The notes below the pieces were generated by a model. The model ran no database searches and was not told the DNA's origin. It was given only the letters and a program-made list of their open reading frames with translations. Made by a program: the position numbers and the translations under genes. Below, piece by piece: positions 11,952-22,739 of a DNA stretch of 64,000 nt. This DNA is from Bryoerythrophyllum caledonicum (taxonomy: Eukaryota > Streptophyta > Bryopsida > Pottiales > Pottiaceae): the NCBI GenBank assembly GCA_963971425.1, contig OZ020523.1, positions 22,611,105 to 22,675,104 of the forward strand. Direction: 5' to 3'. The stretch's first letter is position 1. The number at the start of each line of letters is the position of its first letter.

Positions 11952-12600
11952 ATGTGTTTGAGGAGCTTGAGGAGCAGTACAAGGAGCTCAGTGATCGCCT
12001 CCATCACGATCGAACTCTCTTGGAAGGTACCTATGTCTGCAAAGTGGAAGAAATACACACTTGTATCTCAACAGGCATCATCATGTTTATACAGATTTTT
12101 GTGGAATTTGAATGTAACATTGTCTGACATTACCTGAACAGCTGAGCGAGAGCAGATGAAGGAGGAAAAATCAACCACGACTCTTGAGCTTGCGGCATCC
12201 AGAGGTGCCAAGGAGTTCATTCAAGCGCTTTAACGTCGCCAGAGTGTGGGGGAAGATCAGCGTTTGAGCCTTGTCAAGAGCATCAGAGAGGTTGAGTACT
12301 ACATTCGTTGCTCTGACCTATGGAAAAATCTTTTCTAGGGCTTTTACACCAACGTTGATTTGCCTGCTGCAGCTGGAGGGGAAATTGAAGCAGCAAAGGG
12401 TGCCAGTTACTATTGCGGAGGCCACCCTATTCTAGACCATACAAACATTGTTAGTGAATATTCTGGTTCGATTTCAGGTTGGAGGAGCAGTTCTTGAACT
12501 TGCAGGCTGAGCTTGAGCAAGAATGACTGCAACGACAAGCAAGTGAGAAAGAGAAGAAGACACTTGAACGTGAATTACAGCAGAAGGTAGAAACTGACGT
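11952..12600 (+). pseudogene. Remnant of a coiled-coil protein gene with introns
   Basis: Three exon-like pieces can be followed. Piece 1 (11952-12027) reads FEELEEQYKELSDRLHHD and ends at a GTACCT donor. Piece 2, after the acceptor ACAG near 12140, reads AEREQMKEEKSTTTLEL and ...SLVKSIREVEYYI but has stops at FIQAL* and KNLF*. Piece 3, after TTTCAG near 12477, reads LEEQFLNLQAELEQE*, with the frame continuing LQRQASEKEKKTLEREL. The heptad pattern with Leu and Glu/Lys/Arg is that of a long coiled coil. The parent family is not recognised. At least three in-frame stops make this a pseudogene; retained introns mean it was copied as DNA, not from mRNA. Confidence 0.5.
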
Positions 12601-13758
12601 GCCGTTGGGCTCGTGCGATTTGGGGAGCCTTGGTGTGGAGGGTTGTTGGAGAGTTCGTGTGTGCGTAGGCGAGTTCGGGGGTCTGTGGGTTTGTGTGGGG
12701 TTGGAGTTTTTTTTTTTTTTGTGTGAGGGGAGAGCAGTGTTGGGAGGTCGGTCTGAGTTGAGTGAGAATCTGTGTCTGTGAGGGGTGAATCAATGTGCGC
12801 GCGAGAGAGCGGTGTCTCCATTCTTGGTGGGAGCTCTATGCGCGGTTGCGGTGTGTGAAGAGAGTGTGTGAAGAGAAGAGCAACGACGAAGTTGGGAGCT
12901 CCGGAGTGCTGTGGAGCGAAGCGCGAGGGTTTTTGTGGTGTTCGGCGAGCGCGCGAACGTGTGCCGAGCGAGGGGCGGCTTGTGCGCGAGCAGGGGACGT
13001 GCGTGTGTAACAAGGTCTTCGGCGATCACGGCGGAACCATCCGATTGGGTTCAATTCGGGTTGGAGGAGCAATCTGTGTATGCGCGCGGTGATGTTGTCG
13101 GAAGGAGGAGTTCGGTTTGGTTCGGAAGGGAGTGCCGTTGGGTGCGAGCTGGAGGAGTTGGTTTTCAGTGCTGGGGAGTGTTTGTGAACACACTTCGTGC
13201 AGGGTGTGAGCTGGAGGAGCCCCGACCAGTCTGGGAGTGCGATGGTGTAGCACTGGACTTGTGTGGAGAGTGGCAATTTCGGTGGGACTGTGTGCATGGA
13301 GCGCGGAAATGGAAGAGCGCGCGAGCACAACGGGTGCAATGGGATATGTTAGGGTTTTGTAACTTGTTGGTGAACGCTCGATTGCGATTGAAGAATGTTT
13401 CAATTTTTTTTTGTTGCTTGGAGTTTTCAATGTCCGTTGACATTGTGTAGAGAAGAGTGCTGCTTTGGCGCGAATTTTAAGGGAAGTGCAAAATTTTAAG
13501 TTTTAATCCTGTGAGATCAGGTTAGATGGGTGTTGGCTCGGATTGATCTCCATATTTTTGCCATCATGTCGATGTAGATGGCTGATTTGGTTCTCAGGTG
13601 ATTGGAGGGTTGCAATGTTGATGACGTAGTGATTGTTGCTGGTGGTTTCGTACTGCAAGCGATAGGAGCTAATCTGTAGGCTGGGGGCTGGTATGAAGGC
13701 AACGGCGCCATCAACTTGTACTGCGGTCGGTGAACGAGGGTGTTGGTGTGCGGTTAGT
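12601..13758. other. GC-rich spacer inside the gene-fragment mosaic
   Basis: The sequence is G-rich on the plus strand with GTGTG and GCGCG tracts and a poly-T run near 12707-12720. Composition differs sharply from the AT-rich surroundings and resembles a promoter/leader region of a host gene. Overlapping ORFs of up to 179 codons occur in several frames, as expected from GC-rich DNA with few stops, and none shows a recognisable domain. Confidence 0.35.
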
Positions 13759-13953
13759 GACGAGGTGCACTTCAGGGGCGCGGAGACAGGCTTCCTGGGC
13801 GTGCGACACCGGTCGGAGCTGAACAAGTGGGTGACGGAGATCCGGCCCACGGCGCAGAAGCACAAGATCTGGCTGGGGACGCACAAGACGTGGGAGGAGA
13901 TCGCGCCGTTCGTCAAGACGTAGGCCGTGACCGCCGCGAAGCGCCACGGAGGG
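13759..13953 (+). pseudogene. AP2/ERF domain fragment
   Basis: The plus frame encodes FLGVRHRSELNKWV, then TEIRP, KIWLGTHKT and EEIA, which line up with the AP2/ERF DNA-binding fold (GVR.R...KWV.EIR, then the IWLGT strand and the EEAA helix). A TAG at 13921-13923 breaks the helix, after which AVTAAKRHGG continues the expected A-x-x-A pattern. AP2/ERF proteins are plant transcription factors that bind GCC-box or DRE elements; this piece holds one broken domain and no activation region. It is intronless and GC-rich. It is followed after ~45 bases by a V-ATPase fragment, so two unrelated genes are joined. Confidence 0.65.
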
Positions 13954-13998
13954 AGGTGAGGACCAAGCGCGGAGGAGCAGCAGCCCTACGAGCTGGAG

Positions 13999-14172
13999 GT
14001 TTCGAAGCAGGTGCAGTAGATGGTGCAGTTCATCCACGAGGAACCGGAGGAGAAGGCTAACAAGATTTCGGTTTCTGCTGAAGAGGAATTCAAACATCGA
14101 GAAGCTGCAAATAGTGGCAGCTGAAAAGAAGATCCGCCAAGAGTTCGAGCGCAAGTAGAAGCAAGTGTTGCG
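13999..14172 (+). pseudogene. V-type H+-ATPase subunit E, N-terminal fragment
   Basis: The frame reads VSKQVQ, a TAG at 14011-14013, then MVQFIHEEPEEKAN and KISVSAEEEF. It then shifts by one base and continues NIEKLQIVAAEKK, IRQEFERK and a second TAG. This is the conserved N-terminal helix of subunit E, the peripheral-stalk subunit of the vacuolar proton pump. Only the first ~60 residues are represented, with two stops and one frameshift. No intron interrupts it. The DNA following it (AAGCAAGTGTTGCGC) recurs at 14.95 kb. Confidence 0.75.
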
Positions 14173-14219
14173 CGCGCGTCGTGTCCTGCTATGGAGTGAA
14201 GCCAAGGAGCTGCCCACGT

Positions 14220-15677
14220 GACTGCGGCTATGCAGTTCCTTGCTCGAGATCGTAAGCCCTGCTAATGGTTACTTCCTTCATGCTATAGGTTTTTTTTTTA
14301 ATTTGCGTTGGTCTGGTTAGAGCTGCGAATTCTCATGGGCTGGTCACTCCAGCTTGATGTAGATGCTCGGTTGGGTATTTTTGAATGCACCACTATATAG
14401 AGCTTGAGAATTAAGTCGGGTTAGGCTCAAAAAACTCTGCATTTGGTCCTTGTATGCAAAAGTTATGGATGGTTAACTCAACCTCGTATAATATCTTACT
14501 GTGGTGAATATTTTTGATTTGGAACGTAAGTCTGATGCATGCAACATGATAGTTGAATAGAAAAGAAAAGTTAATAAGATTAGGCTCAGAAAAGATGGAA
14601 ATCTGACCTGGGGCATGGGAGTTAAGAATTAGTGGCTTCTGGATAAAAAGTAGTAGCAAATTAAAACAACAGAATTAATAGTAACTACTTTTAGGGTTAT
14701 TTAATGAATGGGAGGTGAGAATTACTTACTCAATCGGAAGTTGAAGCACTCAGGATAATCGCAGCAGTTGAGATCTATTTTATCTGGAATCAGTGGTGTT
14801 TGTGTCACGAATCTTGAGGATTATCCTGTTTGAGCTGTGAGATGTCACTCAATCCAATCGCTACCTTGTGCCGTGAATCTCAGATCTGCGTGTGCTTTTG
14901 GTTTGGAATACTGGCGATCACGGAACTTGAGGTGTTTTCCATCTGAAGTAGAAGCAAGTGTTGCGCACTTTGGTGTCTTACTATGGAGCAGGATTAGATT
15001 ATGTTAAATTATTATGCTACCTTGCAGGTATGTGTTAACTTAAGAATCATCAATTGGATCTTGTCAACGTGCAATTAGGGCTTGCCTACATTTCATGTGA
15101 GTGGTTATGTGATTTTTTCTACAGTAAATTGCAGGAGCTTGATCTTCAGCATATCACTTGTGTACTATTCGTTTGTTTTCAGTAATAGCATCGCCTTAGA
15201 AATACTTGCACTTGAATCTGATGTGTTGATTAAAATAATTTAGTGGGAGTTTTCTCGTGTTGCAGGATGGATAAGACTTGAGCTGAAGGAGTGCATCGTG
15301 AACCAATTTTTAGGAATTTACCATCGACAATGTGATATTGAACTGGCTCAGTTAATCGCTATGTGATATATTTAAGCTTGCAGACTACTCACTTTGATAT
15401 GCAACAAGGTGGGCAAGTGATTGCAATAGGATTTGATTAGATTTTTTGTAAAAGCCATATGTGGATTAGATTTGAATAGAGGATTTGAGTAGAAGATTTC
15501 ACTAGAAGTTCTGTCTAAATGATATGTCTAGAATATTTGGAGAACTTAGAAAGATAGATTTGGAGAACTTAGAAAGATAGATTTGGAGACGAGGTTATTT
15601 GGAAGGAGCTCTCAATCTATGAAGATTTGCTGGATGAAATGACAGCAATTAAATGGTATGACATCTTTTGGCCATGT
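14220..15677. other. Intergenic; short duplicate of the V-ATPase fragment tail at ~14946-14995
   Basis: Bases ~14946-14995 (GAAGTAGAAGCAAGTGTTGC and the following TATGGAG) repeat the segment at 14152-14200 with several differences, so the mosaic contains a second scrap of the same source. The rest has no recognised coding or RNA feature; 15538-15583 contains a ~22-bp direct duplication (GATTTGGAGAACTTAGAAA). Confidence 0.45.
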
Positions 15678-16411
15678 ATTTTCTTTGTCATGATTTTGTT
15701 TGGATTACTATCGTCCTGTACTTTGCATACTTTGCTTCAGAGGGAGTATTTGTTTTCTTTGTCGTGATTTTGTTTGAATTATTAACGTCGTGTGCTTTGC
15801 ACATGGCCTTGATACGAAGAACAATTTTGCTTCACAGGAAGTTATTGTTTTCTTTGTTGTGATTTTGTTTGAATTATTAACGTCGTATGCTTTGCACATG
15901 GCCTTGATACGAAGAACAATTTTGCTTCATAGGAAGTTATTGTTTTCTTTGTTGTGATTTTGTTTGAATTATTAACGTCGTGTGCTTTGCACATGGCCTT
16001 GATACGAAGAACAATTTTGCTTCACAGGAAGTTATTGTTTTCTTTGTTGTGATTTTGTTTGAATTATTAACGTCGTGTGCTTTGCACATGGCCTTAATAT
16101 GAAGAACAATTTTGCTTCAGAGGGAGGGAGGGAGTTGTTGTTTTCTTTGTCGTGCTTTTGTTTGGATTATTAACGTCATGTGCTTTGCACATGGCCTTGA
16201 TATGAAGAACAATTTTGCTTCAGAGAGTTGTTGTTTTCCTTGTTGTGATTTTTCTTGGATTATTAACGTCGTGTGCTTTGCACATGGCCTTGGTATGAAG
16301 AGCAATTTTGCTTCAAAGGGAGTTGTTTTCTTTGTCGTGATTTTGCTTGGATTGTTAACGTCATGTACTTTGCACTTGGCCTTGATATGAAGAGCAATTT
16401 TGCTTCAGGGA
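15678..16411. repeat. ~94-bp tandem repeat, eight units
   Basis: Units beginning TTTTCTTTGTCGTGATTTTG start near 15678, 15753, 15848, 15943, 16038, 16141, 16233 and 16326, with spacings of 75, 95, 95, 95, 103, 92 and 93 bases. Each carries ATTATTAACGTCGTGTGC, GCACATGGCC and AACAATTTTGCTTC. The array ends less than 100 bases before the first coding exon of the dioxygenase gene and so lies in its 5' intron or leader. Each unit has TAACGTCGT (an ACGT core, the type bound by bZIP factors), so a regulatory role is possible but unproven. Confidence 0.85.
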
Positions 16412-16504
16412 AATGATTTTGTTTTATTATATATATTTCTTTTTATTGATAATTTTATTTCAGTGATTGATTATGTTTGATGTTTCATTGTACAACAGGT
16501 GATT

Positions 16505-18071
16505 ATGGATCAGCCAAATATTCAAATGGACAATTCTATGTATGAGTGTCAGATTTGTAAGTGCGGAGCAATGCCAAATAACGTGGCTCAAATCATTCGT
16601 CACAACGATGGACGTCGGCATCGCAGACTTGCAGAACTTGTCTTCAACCATTTGTTTCTGGAGTCATGTGGTGTGTCACATGATACTCTAAGTAATACGT
16701 ACTCATGTACCATTTGTGATCTTGTACTTGATCGTAGTGTGGACAAGATTAAACATCATTTCAAATACCATCACGAGAGGCGTGATGATGCGTCAACGGA
16801 TGTTCCTACTGTGGAGGTGACAAAGGTTTTTAAACCTAAATCTTTCTACTCGACTTCATACGATTTGTCCAAAGACGTCAAGAATTTTCGATTGATTCAG
16901 ACGCCGACAGCAATGATTGAAGACATGGAAAATTGTGTGGGTGTCTTGCGATTTAACATTATACCTCAAGACGAGAGTCCGCGACTTTATTGTATGGCGT
17001 CCATTTTGGAGAAGTATGGAAAGCCTACAGTACGAGGATCGAAAGTAGGAGGTAGCCGCATGGTAATGTATGGCCTTTTCGAGCATGGCCAGATTGGATG
17101 GTAGGTACTTGTTTAAGCTTATTTTTTTATATTATTGTGTCGTGTATTTTATATTAATTGATGTCTAACAAAATATTTTGCTCAAACAGGTTCACCCACT
17201 CTCACTTTTGTTTGTATGATTTGTCGGAGAGGTTTGCGGCCGAAATATCCAATTATTTCAAGCAAACGTTTCCAACGACGATGGAGCGGTTGGAGAAAGT
17301 TCTAATCAATGAAGGATTACCAGGAGGGGAGTGCAGATTTGCAAGTACGCCGTTCACGTGTTTCTCGGTGACTCGAGATTATAGTTGTAGTCCACACATC
17401 GATCCTACCGATTATGGATTTGGGATGATTGTATGGCTTTATCCAAGTAAGTTTTAAACAAAACTTGTTAGAATATATTGTTGTATTTTTTCTTATTACC
17501 TCTATTGACACAAGTTATCGTTTGTATATTTTGTAGATGGTGGAGTGGAAGTCACTCAATTTCCATCGATTTGGTTACCACAGTATCATCTTCAGTTCAA
17601 ACCACCGAATGGTGCAGCGCTATTGACGAATTGTAATTCTACAGTCCATTGCACCACAAGAACTTCACGTGTAAACGCATTGGGCATGGCGTTCGTCCAA
17701 AAGAGAAACGTGATAACGAAGTTGAAGACGGCTTTGGATCATCTCGATAGTGAGATTGCTATCAGTTACAAAAAAGCTAAGGAGAAATATGAATCAAATC
17801 GGGTAAATGCCTCTCTTTCCATCATATTTTTTTTGTTTTGTTTTTGGCGATATGAAATATAATTGATATTTGTCAAGCTGTAATTGTCTAATAATGCCTT
17901 TTCAAATATTTTGTTCTGTAATGGTTGTTGATGAATTTATTGTAGATGCAGGTTGATTGTCGTGGCCGCCACGTTGCTGCTTCATTCTATTCGCAAGAAA
18001 ACACATGGCCATGTGATACAGCAGAGCCATCAAGTTCTTCTAATGTTTTGAAGAAGAGGGCTCGATCTTGA
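16505..18071 (+). CDS. Zinc-finger 2-oxoglutarate/Fe(II) dioxygenase (TET/JBP-like candidate)
   Basis: Four exons join in phase: 16505-17100, 17190-17446, 17537-17802 and 17946-18071. All introns are GT-AG, giving 414 residues with no stop. The ATG at 16505 follows an acceptor (ACAG at 16495-16498), so a 5' leader exon is likely. Residues 15-39 (C-x2-C-x14-H-x5-H) resemble a U1/matrin-type zinc finger; residues 68-90 (C-x2-C with H84/H85 and H89/H90) a C2H2 finger. The C-terminal half looks like a double-stranded beta-helix: H268-I-D270 within SPHIDPTDYGFG, a GGVEV turn, and distal H322 (TVHCTT) followed by R326/R329, which would bind iron and 2-oxoglutarate. The tail is basic (KKRARS). DNA/RNA-binding fingers on an oxygenase recall nucleic-acid-modifying TET/JBP-type enzymes, but the substrate is unknown. 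A generic prolyl-hydroxylase-like enzyme is the alternative. Confidence 0.65.
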
Positions 18072-18689
18072 TTATGAGTAGTTGTGATATGATGTTAGTA
18101 ATGTTTGGGAAATGGTTCTGCCACCTCACGTTTTATGTATCTATAAGGTTTTTTTGAGAAGCCCATGATAGGGCTTTAACATATTTGTCTTTACATCCTA
18201 TCATAATAGCATTCCATTGTTACATTCTTGTGGTGCACATAAATTTTCCAGTATTGTTTTATGGATTCATGTGTGACGTCAAAGCTATTACACCAACTCT
18301 CATTATAACTTTGAAGTTCAGCACGTTTCGGCCAAAATAGATCTATAATGGATAACCTCCGCAATGTCTTGGAAGTGCATCATTTTTGTTCATTTTTTAA
18401 TAAAAAATTCTATTTTCCAAGTTACGTTTATCTAACTCCCAAAAATTTTACATTCAAAAAATATTCAAGTTCTAAAATTTGTCTCGATTCTAGCTGACTC
18501 AACAAGACATAAATATAACAATGGAAGAAGAATCATTTGAAACAAATTTTCTTTTATTTCTTTCTTAGGCAATATTAAATGATTAAAGGGAAAAGAATAT
18601 TCAAACCTACGAGTTGTATGCCACATAGGATAGGTGCCATCTCCATTTTATTTTCATATATTTTTTATAAATAAATCTTGCTTTCAATA
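18072..18689. other. 3' flank of the dioxygenase gene, no further gene
   Basis: AT-rich sequence probably including the 3' UTR. No clear poly-A signal was chosen, and no ORF or repeat is recognised. Confidence 0.3.
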
Positions 18690-19245
18690 AGGGTCATACA
18701 AATCACTAGAAGAGGAACACAAGTGATAAAACTGGATATGGAATTAAAAGAAGAATCCAAGATAAAAAAATTTAGTTTAAAAAGTCAAAATAATAGGGGT
18801 AGAGTGAGAGAGGAACATTCAAAAACAAAAATATTCAATCAAGATAAAAGAAGAGGAAAGAGATGGAAAGGAAGAATCAAAAAATTAAAATAAAAAAACG
18901 TCATCCCAATCAATGGAAGAGGACTGAAGTCATAAAACTAAATACAGAATGTGAGGGTTTAGTGGAATTTAAGAAGAACTATTGTTTAAAATAAATTAAA
19001 AATAATAGTGGCAAATGCGAGAAAGGGACTTCCAAAAATAAAAAATTCAATCAAGATAACGGAAGAGGAAAGAGAAGGAGATGGAGAGGGACAATTAAAA
19101 AATTAAAATTTACAAAGTATCAAATCTATCAATGGAGGAGGAGCGCAAGTCATATAACTGAATATAAAATCCAAAGAAGAATCCAAAAAAAAATCTTCTG
19201 TTTATAAAAATCATAACGAGAGGGGCTAAATAGAGAGAGGGAGAA
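18690..19245. repeat. ~210-bp tandem repeat, about three diverged units
   Basis: The phrase TGGAAGAGGAC...AGTCATAAAACT...AATCC recurs near 18,700, 18,912 and 19,128 with the same downstream AAAAATTCAATCAAGATAA and GAAGAGGAAAGAGA segments. Units are diverged and A/G-rich. The Lys-rich plus-strand ORF at 18678-18893 reads this repeat and is not a gene. Confidence 0.55.
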
Positions 19246-19804
19246 CTCTCTAAATTTCTCAAAAAAATGCATTTATGTACTTTATAGAGAAATAGTATAT
19301 TAACCCGAGTCAAACATGTACCTATTGTCTTCTTGCATCATTGTAGAAAATTCCAAGAATTGTAAATATATATCACAACCATGATGGGAACATGCCGGAG
19401 ATTTGCAAAAGGGATTATTTAGGGATGAAGTACAAGATTATATTTGACAACACAAAAATCCCTTGGTCATGTAGGAATAACTTTAACATTAAATTAACGT
19501 AGTGGATGTAAAGTTTATAAGAATATAAGGAGGACGATAAATTTCAAAAAAGTGACTATAGGCGTGAAGAACTGTGCAGGACTCGGTAAGGAATTTATGA
19601 GTCAATAGTAGATATTAGTCACGGCAGTAGGGATCCGGCACAAGCACCTAGACATAGGCCGCCGCGTCAACCCCCCTCCGCCATGTTCAATGTGTAATGG
19701 GTAATTTCGAAATTGTGGAGTGATGTCTTCTTCTTTATACCCTACCTCGATCTATTTGACAATCAATATGGGACTAAGACACCATTCGTCTCGGGTGGGG
19801 TTGA
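19246..19804. other. Intergenic, no gene seen
   Basis: No recognised feature. A short GC-rich patch at 19,630-19,685 has no coding signal. Confidence 0.3.
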
Positions 19805-19808
19805 TTAA

Positions 19809-20987
19809 CCCCTAAAGGCCCTTGAGACCCGATTCGGGTCGCAGCACTTCTGGGCAGGGTATTCTAAGATTTCAGAATTTTATTATTTTCTGAAATTTTT
19901 ACTCCATGTAGCTCTCAACGACAGCTTTCCAATGGCGCAAATTTCAAAGAATTTGGAGTTACGATGCAAAAGTTATGAATTTTAGAAGAATCTGCTCTAA
20001 ATCCGGGCAGCCAATAACCAATGGAAATCTCCCATTTTCTGCCCAAGTTGCCCGTCATTCAATAGGGCAGAAAGTGACAAGACAAATTTTCAAAGGGTGG
20101 GCGCTTGCAAAATGATGGGCCCAATATTTTTTCATCCATACACATTAATGACGATTTTCATCGAATAGAAATTTTTCATCTAAGTAACCATTTCCATCTA
20201 AAGAGGTTGCTGATTTTTTTCATCCAAATGACAATTATCATCCAGAGCTTAGTTTTCATCTAAAATACATGTTTATCCATATAAAATATTTCATCCCATC
20301 TTCATTCTTCATCCAAACTTAATAAATTTCATCCAATATCTATGACGTGGCAGGGGGTCCATCCACTGGACCCCCTCTTACCAAAACTGCCCTTTGAAAT
20401 AAAAGCAAAATATACAATTTATACTTCGAAAAATTCTAGAAATTTGAGATCTACTCAGATTGCATTGAAATTTTTTGTGCTTCTTTCCCTCATTGACTTC
20501 AACATATCTACCGTTCGGATTTCCAATTGGACATTTTTAGATTACCCTTTAAGTAGTTTTAATTTTGGAGAATGTAAGGCGATTTCAGCACACCCCCTTT
20601 CATAAAATCAAGGATTGTTTTGCCTTTCTAAGCCCGTATGAGGCTCAAAATTTGTGAGCTTAAACCTAACTTCCATACCTAAAGAAATTGATGATCCTCC
20701 ATAAATCAAATGTGTTTGCAAAGTATAGTTTTTGGGCATCAAAACTTAGGTACACTCACGGGGCAGTGTCAAAAAAAACTTTTACAGTGACTTCAAACGT
20801 TATAACCTCGCAATCTGTACGGTGGATTGTCCTCAAAATTGGTATAAACCTTTTTGAATAAGGTAATTACAAGATCTTACGGTTAAATATTCAATTTGAT
20901 GTCTAAAATTAGAAATCAATAGGTTTCTATCAGTAGGGGTATGTTTTTGGCAGTTTTGGCTCCAAAAACACCAAGGGCCTTTAGGGG
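19809..20987 (+). mobile_element. Family A, divergent 1.18-kb subfamily
   Basis: TTAA at 19805-19808 and 20988-20991. The left end is CCCCTAAAGGCCCTTG and the reverse complement of the right end is CCCCTAAAGGCCCTTGG, the best-matched ends in the window. Most of the interior differs from the 0.9-kb copies, so the ends define the family. A small perfect hairpin (GACCCGA/TCGGGTC) lies near 19824-19838. ORFs inside are short and featureless. Confidence 0.8.
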
Positions 20988-20991
20988 TTAA

Positions 20992-21557
20992 GTTGATTGA
21001 TCGTATGCTTGTGCTCATGGTCTAGTTCGTATGGGCGGGCAGCTTTATGGTCTCATCGGTTTGCCAGGGCTTCGTGGAAACTGGTGTAGGTGGATGCACT
21101 GTGTTTTGATGTAAAATTGGAGTCATATTTGCAAATCGGAGTCAGATTCTGTAGGAGAGGGTTTTGGTTTGGAATTGTGGTTGTAGATACGGTGCGTTTC
21201 TTTGTCTGCTGTCACCCGGGATTGCGAGCCGGTGTTCGTGGAGTGGAGTGGATGCCGCTGTGTTCAGTGATGGTTTAGTTTAGATTTTGGACTTTTGGTG
21301 AGGAGTGTGTGGTTAGGGGTTTGGTTTAAGAATGAGAGAGAGAGGAGGTTCATTATGCGGCAGTGGAGCGATGGGACAACATTTAGGTCATTCAGTGGCA
21401 GGATGGGAATGGGATAGCGCGCTGCTTCTGGTGAACCCTGCGTTTGACGCGACACCGTTGGAATTGAGATCATTGAGGATTAATGCAGTGATTGTTGATG
21501 TGTACAGCTTGTCGATATACCAGATCAACCTCATAATACCGGATTTTTTTATACCAG
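20992..21557. other. G-rich leader-like stretch
   Basis: Plus-strand G/T-rich DNA similar in composition to 12.6-13.7 kb. No domain is recognisable. It precedes the exon series below and may be its original 5' region. Confidence 0.25.
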
Positions 21558-22735
21558 GTTCAGAACGAAGGGAGACCTAGCAACACAATGGTTGTGTTAG
21601 TCGGGAATGGAGAATTCTGCAACGAGGTGGAGAGCCTGGAGTTATACACGAGTAGCTGTGAAGCACAAGACCTGCTCTACAATCAGGGCTGGATGTTGAA
21701 AGAGAGCACTTTCGATTTGCATGTTTTAACTCAACGTCTTCAATAGCTGCTTTCTTACGCAAACGCGAAAGGGTGGGAACGAGTCGCCGAACGCATCTCG
21801 GAAGCAGCCGACAGAAAAGGTGTTTCGCAGAAACTTGTGGGAGCTGCTGACATTTACTCTTTGGACTGGAGCAACATCGAAGTTGGAAGCATTGGATATG
21901 AACACCAATCCTACAATCCTCTATCATTCGCAGCTCCAGAGTGGAGCCGAAGTCATCTTATTCCATCTTCAGCTCAAAGAGAGGTTTGTCACTTACCAAT
22001 CTCGTCGAGTTCATTTTGGTCTGAGAAAAAATGGGCTTCTCGTAGTTCTTGTTGACTAATGATTCATATCAATGCCTCGGTTTCCAACTTCCCGTTCCTC
22101 GTAATTGAGTAACTAGTTGCAAAACCTTTCATTTCTAAGCTTGTGTTCTCTGTGGGTGCTTTTTTGGACCAGACAAATGAGGACAAGCATACACATATAA
22201 TAACTTGCAGCAGCGGCCAGGATTTAATGACAGCTTTTCTGTTGCCACAACAAGGCATGAGAACGGGCCGTCGCTCTCCATGGGTCGGGCAATGAATTCA
22301 AAGAAGTTAATAATGCTGCCCTCGTCTTGGAAACAACTTCCTAAGTTTACTTTATGGACTGAAGGTGGACTTCAGCGTCAATATCCCATGGCAACGTTCA
22401 CAATTGATCCACGTCAGGTACATTTATCCACATTTTCTTTGTAGCTGTGTTCTCTTTCTTTGATTTTTTATCGTTTATAAATTATTGATATGTCATTTCG
22501 TTGCATCTCTCGATGTGTTCAGCTTTTGGGAGGAGTTGACACCTTTGGGAGTTCTGTGACCTTGACCTTCACGGCCCAAGAACTCGTTCTTGTGAGATCG
22601 GCATTCTGTTCTTCGAGGTGGCCAACATCATATGTCCGGGGGTGTAACTGCACAGACTTGCTCAAGGAAGAGGAGATGAAGGTGCTGGTAGAGAAGTGGA
22701 CGGTGTGCAGCTCCTTATTTCTTGATTTCCATTGA
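21558..22735 (+). pseudogene. Unrecognised three-exon gene remnant
   Basis: Exon pieces 21558-21983, 22211-22417 and 22523 to ~22703 have good GT-AG borders and consistent phase 0. Joined, the frame runs through ELYTSSCEAQDLLYNQGW, KGWERVAERISEAADRKG, AADIYSLDWSNIEVGS, then QRPGFNDSFSVATTRHE and LLGGVDTFGSSVTLTF. A TAG at 21745-21747 (LTQRLQ*LLSYANAKG) interrupts the first exon. Coding-like composition on both sides of the stop argues for a once-real protein. I cannot name the family. The remnant could be a pseudogene, or the stop could lie in an unrecognised intron. Confidence 0.35.
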
Positions 22736-22739
22736 TTAT

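Noticed and set aside
12474-13450. Several overlapping ORFs of 130-179 codons on both strands
   Set aside because: GC-rich DNA with few stops opens many frames at once; none has a motif and all overlap each other.
16112-16390. Plus-strand 92-codon ORF before the dioxygenase
   Set aside because: It translates the 94-bp tandem repeat three times (GL(D/G)MK(N/S)NFAS) and has no independent support.
15678-16411. CRISPR-like array
   Set aside because: Units are contiguous tandem repeats without unique spacers, in a eukaryotic context.
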